DNA from: Rhizobium sp. L43
GTDB lineage: Bacteria > Pseudomonadota > Alphaproteobacteria > Rhizobiales > Rhizobiaceae
DNA length: 64,000 bases
Direction of reading: 5' to 3'
Assembly: GCF_002531725.1 (NCBI RefSeq)
Contig: NZ_NWSQ01000018.1
Span: 1-64,000 of the forward strand
The translations under genes were made by a program, and so were the position numbers. This document shows positions 15,436 through 25,844 of this stretch, in pieces; the stretch's first letter is position 1; each line of letters opens with the position of its first letter. Under the pieces are notes generated by a model, which was given only the letters and a program-made list of their open reading frames with translations, was not told where the DNA came from and did not search any database.

Positions 15436-16581
15436 TTGCACGCAGATCTGGGACCCTGGCCGCGACCGGTCAGCCTGACCGACATCGAATATGCCGTCCT
15501 GCGCCATATCCGCCTGGATCCGGGGAAAAGCCGGACGGAGATTGCCGCAGCGCTCGGCCTGTCGAAATCGATGCTGACCAAGGCCGTCGCCAATTTCGAT
15601 CGTTTCAAACTGGTCCGCGAGGAACGCGCCACGCTCGATGACGGCGAACGCGGCCAGCCGCCGCTCCGGCTATCGCTGAACGACGACGCCTTTCACAGCA
15701 TCGGCCTCTATGTCAGGCAGGGGCATTATGCCGTTACGCGCTCCGACCTCAGCGGCAACATCCGAGAGCGCGTGGCGCGGCAGGCTGATGCCGTCATCGA
15801 GCCGATCGTCGACGATATCGCCCGGCTGATTGCCGGCTCACCGTCACCGATCCTCGGCGTCGGACATGCGGTTCCCGCCATCGTCGGCGAGGACGGCACG
15901 CTGTTCGAGGTAACGCCGACGCAGGCCGCGCTGCCATTGCAGGAACTTGCCGAGACGATAAGCGCCCGCTTCCGGCTTCCGGTCTATTGGGATAACGGCG
16001 CCTATTGCGTCGCGGCTTTCGAAGCGCATCGGCCGCGGACACATTATCGCGGCCTGTTCTATATCACGCTGGATTTCGGCGTTGGCGGCGGCCTTTTCGC
16101 CAAAGACGCCGTCTTTCGCGGCGCCCATAACCAGGCGGCGAATATCGGCGCGCTGATCCCCGAAACCGGCGATCGGCCAAGCCTTCCCGATCTTGCCCGG
16201 CACCTCGGCTGTCCGCTCGACCGGCTCTCGGACGATTTCCTGGCGCGCTTGTTTCACGAGGGGGATAGACGCCTGCTCGACTGGATCGACGATCGCGGCG
16301 AGAAACTGTCGAAGCCACTCGCCACGGTGGTTCAGCTCTTCAATCCCGACGCGATTGTCGTCGGCGGTTTCTTTCCGCGTGAAATCCTGGAACGGCTTTG
16401 TGCCCGCGTCGACCTCGGTGCTCTCGACGTGCCCGGCCGCCGTCCGCTGATCAGGCCGACATTGTTGGTGACGCAGCTGCTCGGTCCCGCCGGGCTTGCC
16501 GAGGCGGCCTCGCTGCTGCCGATCGCCGCCGAATTGCTTGGCCAGCATTCGCCTATGGCGAACGCCCGTCGCCCGAGATAA
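15436..16581 (+). CDS. ROK-family transcriptional regulator
   Basis: Regulator of 381 residues. An N-terminal winged helix (about 15-65, LTDIEYAVLRHIRLDPGKSRTEIAAALGLSKSML) is followed by a ROK sugar-binding fold with the phosphate motif degraded relative to kinases, so it is a sensor rather than a kinase. The start is TTG 15436; no ATG or GTG occurs in frame between it and the upstream stop. Divergent from the ABC importer operon, which it probably represses until an effector binds. Convergent with the receiver gene, only 12 bp away. Confidence 0.85.
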   Translation: MHADLGPWPRPVSLTDIEYAVLRHIRLDPGKSRTEIAAALGLSKSMLTKAVANFDRFKLVREERATLDDGERGQPPLRLSLNDDAFHSIGLYVRQGHYAVTRSDLSGNIRERVARQADAVIEPIVDDIARLIAGSPSPILGVGHAVPAIVGEDGTLFEVTPTQAALPLQELAETISARFRLPVYWDNGAYCVAAFEAHRPRTHYRGLFYITLDFGVGGGLFAKDAVFRGAHNQAANIGALIPETGDRPSLPDLARHLGCPLDRLSDDFLARLFHEGDRRLLDWIDDRGEKLSKPLATVVQLFNPDAIVVGGFFPREILERLCARVDLGALDVPGRRPLIRPTLLVTQLLGPAGLAEAASLLPIAAELLGQHSPMANARRPR

Positions 16582-16593
16582 GGGCGGCTGCGA

Positions 16594-17061
16594 TCAATCG
16601 ATGCGGGGACGTTCCGATTTCGGCGTCGCCAAGCCGTGTTTGGCAAGCTCCAGAGTCAGGATGCGGGTTTCAAGCAGGTTGAAGATGCGTAAGATCGCTT
16701 CGATCGCGTCGAAGGGCTTCGTCAAAAAATCCTTCGCTCCGAGGGAAAGCGCGCGCCGACGCGTCGGCAAGGTCGCATCGGCGGTCAGAACCAGGATCGG
16801 CAGGTAGCTGTTATCGGGAATGAGCCTTGCAAAGGTTTCCAGCAGGGCGAAGCCGTCGAGATCGGGCATCATCAGGTCGAGAAGGACGAGATCGACGGGA
16901 TGCTCGCGGAAGAGCCGCAGGGCCTCGCGCGGCTCGGTGGTGCTGATCAGCGCCGTAAAGCCTTCGCGCTTGAGGATGCGCTCCAGCAGCGAAACATTGG
17001 CGGGCTCGTCATCGACAATCAGGATTGTCGATCTGCGCACGATATCGGTGGAATCTGTCAT
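16594..17061 (-). CDS. Stand-alone receiver-domain response regulator
   Basis: Single CheY-like receiver domain, 155 residues, with no output domain. The acidic pocket is VDDEP (16-20), the phospho-acceptor is D62 in LLDLMMPDLDG, the switch Thr/Ser is in LTAD, and the conserved Lys is K115 in FLTKPFD. A short C-terminal tail (about 125-155) has coiled-coil character. It lies 263 bp downstream of the hybrid-like kinase cluster on the same strand and could be its phosphate sink or a phosphorelay member. Confidence 0.88.
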   Translation of the reverse strand: MTDSTDIVRRSTILIVDDEPANVSLLERILKREGFTALISTTEPREALRLFREHPVDLVLLDLMMPDLDGFALLETFARLIPDNSYLPILVLTADATLPTRRRALSLGAKDFLTKPFDAIEAILRIFNLLETRILTLELAKHGLATPKSERPRID

Positions 17062-17173
17062 GGACCAAACTTCGTCGAAAGCGATTGCGAACTGATATCA
17101 AGCGGCGCGGCCAAATCAAAGGCGATGGCTTCTGGCATCGCCATGTTGCCGAACAAACCACAGCAAAACCCAG

Positions 17174-17205
17174 GACGTCATCCTCGGCCTTGTGCCGAGG
17201 ATCTG
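17174..17205. repeat. Rhizobial palindromic repeat
   Basis: GACGTCATCCTCGGCCTTGT then GCCGAGGATCTG; a hairpin with arms CCTCGGC/GCCGAGG. A related element in the opposite orientation lies at 17264-17294. Both are typical intergenic palindromes of Rhizobiaceae. Confidence 0.65.
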
Positions 17206-17263
17206 CGCCGGTCCAATTAAGTGTCTGAAAATAAATGTTTTCCTGCCAAACAATTGTTGTGCT

Positions 17264-17294
17264 CAGATGCTCGGCACAAGGCCGAGCATGACGG
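17264..17294. repeat. Rhizobial palindromic repeat, inverted copy
   Basis: TGCTCGGC-ACAAG-GCCGAGCA hairpin (8-bp arms) followed by TGACGG. With 17174-17205 it flanks an AT-richer 58-bp centre. It lies downstream of the kinase gene end at 17325 and may terminate that transcript. Confidence 0.65.
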
Positions 17295-17324
17295 AAGAGA
17301 CTTCGTCAATCAACTGGCGGTGCC

Positions 17325-19265
17325 TTACGGCATCGCGACGTCTCGCGCCTCGGCTTCCCCCGTCGCCGCCGGCGCGCGCGGCAGATCGACGTAAAAGGTG
17401 GCACCGCCTTCCCTACGATTGCTGAAGCCGAGCGTTCCGCCCATGGCGTCGATCAGATGTTTCGACAGCGCAAGCCCGAGGCCGGTTCCCTCCTGGCTGA
17501 TCCGTTCGGCCCCCAGCCGGTCGAACGGGGTAAACAGCCGGGCGACGCGGTCGGCCGGGATGCCGGGGCCGGTGTCGCTGACCTCGATGCGGATGCGGTC
17601 ACCGATTGCGCGGTGGCTGACGGTCACGCTTCCCAAGGGCCGATTACATTTCACCGCATTGGAGAGGAGGTTCAGAAACACTTGCAGCAGACGCCGCCGG
17701 TCGGCAAGGACCATCAGATCCGGCTCGGCCGGTGCGGCGACCTCGATGCGGATCTGCTGCTTGCCGCAGAGCGGCCTTGCCAGCGACACGGCTTCATCGA
17801 TCACTTCGGCAACGGGTTGTGCTTCGACCGAGAGATCCATGCGGCCGGCCTCTATCCTGGCCATATCGAGAACCTCGTCGATCAGGCTCAGCAGATGCCG
17901 GCCGGCTCTCAGGATCTGCGCGACGCTCTCCCTGGAATCGGCATCGGTCACGTCCATTTCCAGAAGCTGCGCGAAACCGAGCACGGCATTCAGCGGCGTG
18001 CGCAGCTCGTGGCTCATGCGCGACAGGAACTCGCTCTTGGCGTTGCTGGCACGGATCGCATCCTCGCGGGCGGCAAGCAGAGCCTCCTCGAATTGCTTGC
18101 GCTCGGTAATGTCGCGGGTGATCTTGGAAAAGCCACGCAGCCGGCCCGTTTCATCTTGCAGCGCGGTGACGACGACATGCGACCAGAACCGCGACCCGTC
18201 CTTGCGCAGCCGCCAGCCTTCCGCCTCGGTGCGCCCGTGAAGGGCCGCTTTGGAAAGCTCTTCGGCTGGAAATGTGTCCCTGGTCTGGGCGGGATAGAAG
18301 CGGGAAAAATGCTGCCCGACGATTTCGTCTGCACCGTAGCCGGTGATCCGCTCGGCGCCGGCATTCCAGCTCACCACCCGTCCGTCGGGATCGAGCCCGA
18401 AGATGCCGTAGTCGCTGACGCCCTCGACCAGTTGCCGGAAGCGTTCCTCGCTCTCGGTCAAATCGGCCTCGCGCTTTTTTAACAGCACGCTCGCATCTTC
18501 GAGCGCCTGTTCGAGGCTGCCGAGCTCGTCGCGGAAAGGGTCGGCCACCGTGACGACCTCGCCTTGCGACAAGAGATGCGCCTGGGCCTTCAGCGCATAG
18601 ACGCGGCGCACGATGCTGGCCGAAAACAGGAAAACGGCGGCGAGCGCGCCGGCAAAACCGAGGAAGCCGGCGGCAATCATCAGGCTGCGCGACAGGGTGC
18701 GAACCCGGTCGGCGGCTTGCGTTCTGGCGTGAAGCAGATCGGCCTCACGCCGGTTCATCGCGTCGATCTCCTGTCTCAGCACATCGAGGACCTGTTTGCC
18801 TTCGATGAGCTTGGCCGCAAGATCCTCGCGCCCGCCGGCGCGCAGGATGTCGGCCTGTTTCAGGAGTTGGAGACGGTCGACTTTCGCGTCGACCAGGGCT
18901 CGGATACGGTCAAGGCGACTCTTCTGTTCTTCATCCCGCAATCGCCGGCCGACTTCGTCGAGCACCAGGGGCAGCCTGTCCTCGGCCCGGTTGAAGGGGT
19001 CGAGAAAATCGGTTCTGCCGGTCAGGAGATAACCCCGCATCGCCGTCGCGGCCTCGGCGATCAAGGCGTGGATCTCCTGAATGCCGGACTGGATCTCCAG
19101 AGTCACCCGCACCTGATCCTCGGCGATCCGGCTCTGCCGGTCGGCGACGAAAACCGAGGCGAGAGCGGCAAGCAGCAGCGCCAGCGGCACCATGATGATG
19201 ACGATGCCCTTCGCCCGCAGCGGAAGGTCGGCGAAGCGCAGCGCCCGCCGGCGTGTCCCTGTCAT
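17325..19265 (-). CDS. CHASE3-PAS sensor histidine kinase
   Basis: Membrane kinase of 646 residues. Order: transmembrane helix (about 20-42), a CHASE3-like periplasmic helical domain with a second transmembrane helix near 190-215, a linker, a PAS domain (about 270-395, ESEERFRQLVEGVSDYGIF), a HisKA domain with the phospho-acceptor His in SHELRTPLN, then an ATPase domain with an N box (LLSNAVKCN), G1 (VSDTGPGIP) and G2 (EGTGLGLAL). Its start overlaps the NarL-type regulator gene by 4 bp. No receiver domain is fused to it. Confidence 0.9.
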   Translation of the reverse strand: MTGTRRRALRFADLPLRAKGIVIIMVPLALLLAALASVFVADRQSRIAEDQVRVTLEIQSGIQEIHALIAEAATAMRGYLLTGRTDFLDPFNRAEDRLPLVLDEVGRRLRDEEQKSRLDRIRALVDAKVDRLQLLKQADILRAGGREDLAAKLIEGKQVLDVLRQEIDAMNRREADLLHARTQAADRVRTLSRSLMIAAGFLGFAGALAAVFLFSASIVRRVYALKAQAHLLSQGEVVTVADPFRDELGSLEQALEDASVLLKKREADLTESEERFRQLVEGVSDYGIFGLDPDGRVVSWNAGAERITGYGADEIVGQHFSRFYPAQTRDTFPAEELSKAALHGRTEAEGWRLRKDGSRFWSHVVVTALQDETGRLRGFSKITRDITERKQFEEALLAAREDAIRASNAKSEFLSRMSHELRTPLNAVLGFAQLLEMDVTDADSRESVAQILRAGRHLLSLIDEVLDMARIEAGRMDLSVEAQPVAEVIDEAVSLARPLCGKQQIRIEVAAPAEPDLMVLADRRRLLQVFLNLLSNAVKCNRPLGSVTVSHRAIGDRIRIEVSDTGPGIPADRVARLFTPFDRLGAERISQEGTGLGLALSKHLIDAMGGTLGFSNRREGGATFYVDLPRAPAATGEAEARDVAMP

Positions 19266-19924
19266 GGCTGCTCTTCTCTCGATGTTGCGACGAGCCCGCC
19301 GCGCACGGCCATGACGGCGGCCTGCGTCCGGTCGCCGGCGCCGAGCTTGCCGATGATGCGCTCGACATGGATCTTCACGGTGCCGGGCGAGATCTTCAGC
19401 GCCCGGCCGATCTCCTTGTTGGTCAGGCCCTCGGCCACCTTTGCCAGCACCTCGCGCTCGCGCACCGTCAGCGTCTCCAGGGCGCTGCTGTTGGTTTGCG
19501 GTTTGGTGGCAGCGCGCCGCAGCAGCCTTGCGACGAGGGGGCCGTCGAAAAAGGCGTCACCCTGCAGGACGCGCCGGATCGTGCGCAGAATATCGTCCCG
19601 GCTGGCGTCTTTCAGCAGATAGCCGGTGGCGCCGGCGTCGATCGCCGCCTCCAGATAATCGAGGCTGTCATGCATGGTGATGATCATGACGCGTGTGCCG
19701 GGCGACACGCGCCGGATCTCCCTTGTGGCGGCGAGGCCGTCCATGCGCGGCATGCGGATGTCGAGCAGGGCGAGATTCGGTTTGTGGGCCGCGCAGGTTT
19801 CCACCGCCTCCAGGCCGTCGCGCACATCCCAGGCGACATGGAAATCGTCCTGGCCGCCAATCATGGCAATCAGCCCGGCGCGGGCGATGTCATGATCGTC
19901 GGCAACGAGAATGGATGCGGTCAT
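19262..19924 (-). CDS. NarL/FixJ-family response regulator
   Basis: DNA-binding regulator of 220 residues. A receiver domain (phospho-acceptor D55 in LLDIRMPRMDG, Lys in YLLKDAS) is joined to a LuxR-type helix-turn-helix (TVREREVLAKVAEGLTNKEI, then SPGTVKIHVERI). ATG 19924 overlaps the stop of the upstream kinase (ATGA), and its own stop overlaps the next kinase gene. It is therefore translated between two kinases and could receive phosphate from either. Confidence 0.91.
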   Translation of the reverse strand: MTASILVADDHDIARAGLIAMIGGQDDFHVAWDVRDGLEAVETCAAHKPNLALLDIRMPRMDGLAATREIRRVSPGTRVMIITMHDSLDYLEAAIDAGATGYLLKDASRDDILRTIRRVLQGDAFFDGPLVARLLRRAATKPQTNSSALETLTVREREVLAKVAEGLTNKEIGRALKISPGTVKIHVERIIGKLGAGDRTQAAVMAVRGGLVATSREEQP

Positions 19925-21063
19925 CCCGATATCGTCTCCTGCTGAAGGGGCGCGAAGGCGCGGACACAGGTGCCGCCCGAAGCTCCGGCGCCGATCTCGA
20001 TGCTGCCGCCGAGCAGCGCCAGCCGCTCGCGCATGCCGACGATGCCGAGCCGTGCGCCCCACTCTTGATTCTGGGGCTGGCGTGCTTCGCCGATGCCTTT
20101 GCCGTCGTCGATCACTTCGAGATGGGCTTCGCCGGCGCTGTCCTCGAAAAGGCGCACGATGAGCCGGCGCGCCCCGGCATGCTTGATCACATTGGTGATC
20201 GCTTCCTGCGCGACGCGGTAGAAGATGATCCCGGTCGATGCCGGCCAGCGATCGGCGCAGGCATCGAGATCGGCGATCACCTCCATGCCGTCGATCGCAT
20301 CGAGGCGGGTGCGCAGCGCCGCCGCAACGCCGAGATCGTCGAGCTCGGGCGGACGAAGATCGGCGATCGCAGCACGAAGATCGGCAACGGAATGGCGCGC
20401 CAGTGCCGCGAGCTGGTCGATCTCCGGTTTCAGCGCATGCGCCTCGCCGACGCGGGCGGCGAGATCCTGCAGGCGATAGCTGAGGCCGGCGGCGAGCTGC
20501 GCCGAGCCGTCGTGCAGATCGAGCGCCACCCGCTGCCGCTCCTGTTCCTGCGCCTGGATCAACTGCGCAACGAGGGCCGCGAGTTCACTGCGCTGCCGCT
20601 CGAGATCGCCGAGCAGCGCCTGCTTTTCCGCGGCCTGCCGTTCGAGATTGCAGGCGTCGGCCAGTTGGCCCGCCACCACCTCCAAGGTTTGCCGGTCGTC
20701 GGCATCGATGGTGCGTCCTGTCGACGGCCCGAGGAGCGTCAGATGGAGGTCGGCGCCATCATCCTCGGAGGCAAACAGGATGCTGTCGCCTTCGGGGTTC
20801 CTCGACAGCCCGACCGCCAGTTGCACAGGCACCTCCCCCTGCAAGGGCGCAAAGACGAGCCTGGCCTGCATTGCCCCGGCGAAATCGGCAAGCCGGGACA
20901 GAACCTCCGGCGCGACCGTTTCGAATGCCTGCGCATCGAGCAGGTTCCGCACTTCGATGATGAAACGCAGCCGCGCCGCCCGTGCTTCCGCCGCTCTGTA
21001 AAGGGCTCGCATCTCTGCAACGTCAGGCGAATGGGCCGTATCCGTGTTATGCTCCAGGCCCAA
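19921..21063 (-). CDS. NarX/DegS-type sensor histidine kinase (HisKA_3)
   Basis: Soluble kinase of about 380 residues. A GAF-like sensory region (about 30-150) is followed by a coiled coil, a HisKA_3 dimerisation domain with the phospho-acceptor His in QRVALDLHDGSAQL, and a HATPase domain (AQEAITNVIKHAGA; DDGKGIG; GMRERLALLGG). This class normally pairs with NarL-type regulators such as the overlapping downstream gene. Start uncertain: TTG 21063 has AGGAG eight bases upstream; ATG 21105 and GTG 21183 are alternatives without good ribosome binding sites. Confidence 0.87.
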   Translation of the reverse strand: MGLEHNTDTAHSPDVAEMRALYRAAEARAARLRFIIEVRNLLDAQAFETVAPEVLSRLADFAGAMQARLVFAPLQGEVPVQLAVGLSRNPEGDSILFASEDDGADLHLTLLGPSTGRTIDADDRQTLEVVAGQLADACNLERQAAEKQALLGDLERQRSELAALVAQLIQAQEQERQRVALDLHDGSAQLAAGLSYRLQDLAARVGEAHALKPEIDQLAALARHSVADLRAAIADLRPPELDDLGVAAALRTRLDAIDGMEVIADLDACADRWPASTGIIFYRVAQEAITNVIKHAGARRLIVRLFEDSAGEAHLEVIDDGKGIGEARQPQNQEWGARLGIVGMRERLALLGGSIEIGAGASGGTCVRAFAPLQQETISG

Positions 21064-21248
21064 GGGGACTGCTCCTGAAATGAATGACGCGGGCACGATA
21101 GTCATTCCCGTGGGAATGTCATCTATGCCGTTCGGCAGATCGGATCGGAGCCACCCGGCAGATGGGGCCGCAGAGCCGGCCACTTAGATATTGGTCATGC
21201 GGTTGACCGATGCGATGTCCGCCGGAACCGCCAGATAGGAAGCCAAAC

Positions 21249-21704
21249 ATGCGTACGATCATTGCTGCCGCCCTCGTCCTCGGTTTTGTCCAGGTCCAGT
21301 CGGCTGCGGCCGCCGAAACAGCGACCTGCGCCCCGGTGAGCGAGGAGCAAGTCGCAAAACTCTTCGACCGCTGGAACGCCTCGCTTGCAACGCTGAGCCC
21401 TCAGGAAGTCGCCAAGAACTACAGCGAGGACTCCGTGCTGCTGGCGACGCTCGCAAACAAGCCGCGCCTGACCCAGGCGGAACGCATCGATTATTTCGAG
21501 CACTTCCTGGCGAAGGAGCCCAAGGGCCACATCGACAGCCGTGACATCAAGACCGGCTGCAACTGGGCCGTCGACACCGGCACCTACACCTTCACGATGA
21601 AAGACGGCTCGAAGGTCCCCGCCCGCTATACCTACACCTACGAGTTCAAGGACGGGAACTGGCTGATCACCTCGCACCACTCCTCGATGATGCCGGAGAA
21701 GTAA
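21249..21704 (+). CDS. Secreted NTF2-like protein (SgcJ/EcaC, CaMKII-association type)
   Basis: Exported protein of 151 residues with a signal peptide (cleavage near AAA-ET, residue 22). It has an NTF2-like fold of the SgcJ/EcaC group (VAKLFDRWNASLATLSPQEVAKNYSEDSVLLATL; YTYTYEFKDGNWLITSHHSS). Two Cys (CAPVSE and KTGCNW) could form a disulfide in the periplasm. The function is unknown. ATG 21249 follows AGGA. It diverges from the kinase cluster, so a role in or control by that signalling system is possible. Confidence 0.82.
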   Translation: MRTIIAAALVLGFVQVQSAAAAETATCAPVSEEQVAKLFDRWNASLATLSPQEVAKNYSEDSVLLATLANKPRLTQAERIDYFEHFLAKEPKGHIDSRDIKTGCNWAVDTGTYTFTMKDGSKVPARYTYTYEFKDGNWLITSHHSSMMPEK

Positions 21705-21733
21705 GGCGACACCAGCCTCTCGCCTCGGCAGGG

Positions 21734-21768
21734 AGACCCCGCGTTCACCCCACGCGGGGTCTTTCCTC
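21734..21768 (+). terminator. Rho-independent terminator
   Basis: Perfect 11-bp stem AGACCCCGCGT / ACGCGGGGTCT with a 7-nt loop, followed by TTCCTC, 29 bp after the NTF2-like stop codon. Confidence 0.8.
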
Positions 21769-21924
21769 TGTATGACGATGAGGGGGTGCCACACGGCAAA
21801 AGCCCATTGCTCTCACTCCAAAGAACACCCAACAAGGCCCGAAGCTTTGACGGCCAAGCGGGATCGGGAGTAGCATCCGCGCGGCAGCGGCAAGGTGGTC
21901 AAAGCCGCCGGCCCGGGAGATGCA

Positions 21925-22482
21925 ATGATGAAGCACAAATCTTTCCTCCTGATGTTTGCGGCGCTGGCGTTTGGTTCCGCATGGCCGATTTCCGGCGCCC
22001 TCGCCGCAGCTCAGCCCATTTTCTGGAGCGCTTTGCGGCCGGCCGATCAGGCCAAAGCGACGGTGCCGCTGTCGGGCAAGGCGGTGAGCGGCCCACAGGG
22101 CGAAACACTCGCCTGGCATGGCGATGAGCATCCGATCGAATTGACCGGTTTCGTTCTGCCGATCGACCAGGATGGCGACCTTGTCTACGAATTCATGCTG
22201 GTGCCCTGGGCCGGAGCCTGCAGCCACATGCCCTCCCCTCCGCCCAACCAACTGGTTCGTGTCGTTCCGGAAGAGCCTTTGCATCTCGCAAGACTGTACG
22301 AGACCGTCACCGTGACGGGTAGCCTGCGGCCCGGCCTGGATCAGGCGCAATTCTTCATGATCGACGGTAACCGCGTCCTCACCTACGGCTACAGCATAAA
22401 CCATGCCCATGTCGCGACAGTAACGGCGACGACCGATCCCGATCTGCTGTCACTTTCGCCTTTCGGCATTCTGCCTCGCTAG
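21925..22482 (+). CDS. DUF3299 exported protein
   Basis: Exported protein of about 185 residues matching DUF3299. It has a hydrophobic signal (residues 6-30) and the family hallmark FMLVPWAGACSHMPSPPPNQ, in which the Cys-x-His and proline run are conserved. DUF3299 proteins are periplasmic and often sit near ABC or MacB-like transport genes; their role is unknown. Two consecutive ATGs (21925 and 21928) follow GGGAGA. It has no obvious operon partner here. Confidence 0.8.
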   Translation: MMKHKSFLLMFAALAFGSAWPISGALAAAQPIFWSALRPADQAKATVPLSGKAVSGPQGETLAWHGDEHPIELTGFVLPIDQDGDLVYEFMLVPWAGACSHMPSPPPNQLVRVVPEEPLHLARLYETVTVTGSLRPGLDQAQFFMIDGNRVLTYGYSINHAHVATVTATTDPDLLSLSPFGILPR

Positions 22483-22523
22483 AAGGTGCAAAGAGGGTTT
22501 CTTGCAAAAGCACCGCCAATCGC

Positions 22524-22545
22524 GTATATACGATAGCATATATAC
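22524..22545. promoter_or_regulatory. VapBC operator palindrome
   Basis: GTATATA-N8-TATATAC inverted repeat, 18 bp upstream of the vapB ATG and overlapping a likely -10 region. VapB-type antitoxins bind such AT-rich palindromes to autoregulate; binding here is inferred. Confidence 0.65.
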
Positions 22546-22563
22546 AAACTGCGGAGGGCTCCC

Positions 22564-22824
22564 ATGCCGCAATATGCGCGTGTATTTCAATCCGGCAATT
22601 CGCAAGCCGTCCGGCTGCCGAAGGAGTTCCGTTTCGACGTCGACCAGGTGGAGGTGACGCGGGAAGGCGATGCGGTGATCCTTCGGCCGCGGGCCGATCG
22701 CGGCATGCGGTGGGCATCGTTGCATAGCGCCTTGGAGCGCGGCCTCAGCGACGATTTCATGGGGGAAGGGCGAGAGCAGCCGGAGGGGCAGGAGAGGCCT
22801 GGTCTTCAGGATCTGTTCAAGTGA
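22564..22824 (+). CDS. vapB: VapB-type antitoxin, AbrB/MazE-like
   Basis: Antitoxin of 86 residues. The N-terminal half is a swapped-hairpin AbrB domain (ARVFQSGNSQAVRLPKEFRFDVDQVEVTREGDAVIL) that binds DNA. The acidic, disordered C-terminal half should wrap the toxin. It overlaps the toxin gene by 4 bp. The palindrome just upstream supports autoregulation. Confidence 0.9.
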   Translation: MPQYARVFQSGNSQAVRLPKEFRFDVDQVEVTREGDAVILRPRADRGMRWASLHSALERGLSDDFMGEGREQPEGQERPGLQDLFK

Positions 22825-23231
22825 TCACCCATCTCATCGACACCAATGCGGTGATTTCCCTGATCGGCAGGAAATCCGAAACGCTGCTGAAGCGCGTGGT
22901 CGACAGCGACGAGGGATCGATCGGGCTGTCGACCGTGGTGATGCACGAGCTCTATTATGGCGCCTATAAAAGCGCGAAAATTTCCTACAATCTCGAAACG
23001 CTGCGCTTGTTCATGGCGGATTTCCCGGCCGTCGGTTTCGAGCAGGAGGATGCCTTGGCCGCTGGGGAGATCCGTGCCGCATTGGCGGCGAAGGGAACGC
23101 CGATCGGTCCCTATGATGTGCTGATTGCTGCTCAGGCAAGGACGCGGGATCTGGTTCTCGTCACCAACAATGTCGGCGAATTCCGGCGCGTCGAAGGCTT
23201 GCGCGTTGAGGACTGGATGATTGGGCGGTAG
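22821..23231 (+). CDS. vapC: VapC-type PIN-domain toxin ribonuclease
   Basis: PIN-domain RNase of 136 residues. The acidic Mg2+ site is visible: D7 (LIDTNAVI), E43 (MHELYYG), D99 (GPYDVLIAAQA), plus the TNN motif near 115-117 before GEF. Relatives cleave initiator tRNA or rRNA. GTG start at 22821 overlaps the vapB stop. All catalytic residues are intact, so it should be active. Confidence 0.9.
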   Translation: MITHLIDTNAVISLIGRKSETLLKRVVDSDEGSIGLSTVVMHELYYGAYKSAKISYNLETLRLFMADFPAVGFEQEDALAAGEIRAALAAKGTPIGPYDVLIAAQARTRDLVLVTNNVGEFRRVEGLRVEDWMIGR

Positions 23232-23276
23232 TAATCCCGGAAGCTTCGGTTCCGTAGCGAATGGCTGGACGCTAAC

Positions 23277-23440
23277 CCCGGACTCCTCCTGTGCCTGTCA
23301 CAGGAATCCTGCCACCGCGCGTCCGCGCGGTGAATGACTCATTTCGAAGTAAGAACTCTCCCGCGCCCAAGGACTTGGGCGCAATGGGTCCCTGTGACAT
23401 CCCTCGGGCAAGCCCGAGGAAGGGGATGAGGGAGGAGAAG
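23277..23440. repeat. Palindrome-rich intergenic mosaic
   Basis: Several hairpins in series: CCTGTCACAGG, CCGCGCGTCCGCGCGG, GCGCCCAAGGACTTGGGCGC and CCTCGGGCAAGCCCGAGG. The sequence ends GGGGATGAGGGAGG. No gene is seen between vapC and katG. It is consistent with a rhizobial mosaic repeat. Confidence 0.65.
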
Positions 23441-23451
23441 TAGTCCGTCGA

Positions 23452-23493
23452 AGAGAAAGAAAAAGCCGGGGCGCAGCGGTCACTGCGCCCGGG
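23452..23493 (-). terminator. Rho-independent terminator of katG
   Basis: On the minus strand a stem of 11 bp with one mismatch (CCCGGGCGCAG / CTGCGCCCCGG) with a short loop is followed by CTTTTTCTTTCTC. It lies 16 bp after the katG stop codon. Confidence 0.8.
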
Positions 23494-23508
23494 CGAAATG
23501 CTTGCCGA

Positions 23509-25698
<2,190 letters not shown>

Positions 25699-25829
25699 GA
25701 TCGTCTCCTTCATTGCTGGATCTGTCTGCCGTTCAAAAAGATGAGCCGGGCTGGCGCCCCACTCTCTCCCCTGCAGCCTTCATATCGGAAGCGTGCAATA
25801 ATTTTAAGTTGGATTTACTGATTGCTGCG

Positions 25830-25844
25830 ATAAGTTGAGCTTAT
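25830..25844. promoter_or_regulatory. Palindrome at the oxyR start in the katG-oxyR divergent region
   Basis: ATAAG-N5-CTTAT spans the oxyR initiation codon (ATG 25843), and no Shine-Dalgarno sequence is visible before that ATG. It could be part of an OxyR binding region serving both genes. On the katG strand a TAAAAT hexamer near 25800 is a possible -10 box. Confidence 0.4.

Noticed and set aside
15318..15632. N-terminal extension of the ABC ATPase to an ATG at 15632
   Set aside because: It would run through the divergent ROK gene and the promoter region. A TTG at 15317 with a good ribosome binding site matches the family start.
22564..23231. VapBC considered as a novel defence module
   Set aside because: Both proteins have ordinary VapB and VapC motifs, gene overlap and operator, so it is a standard type II toxin-antitoxin pair.
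23277..23440. Hairpin series considered as a CRISPR-like or retron-like array
   Set aside because: The hairpins are unlike each other, there are no regular spacers, and no reverse transcriptase or cas gene is nearby.
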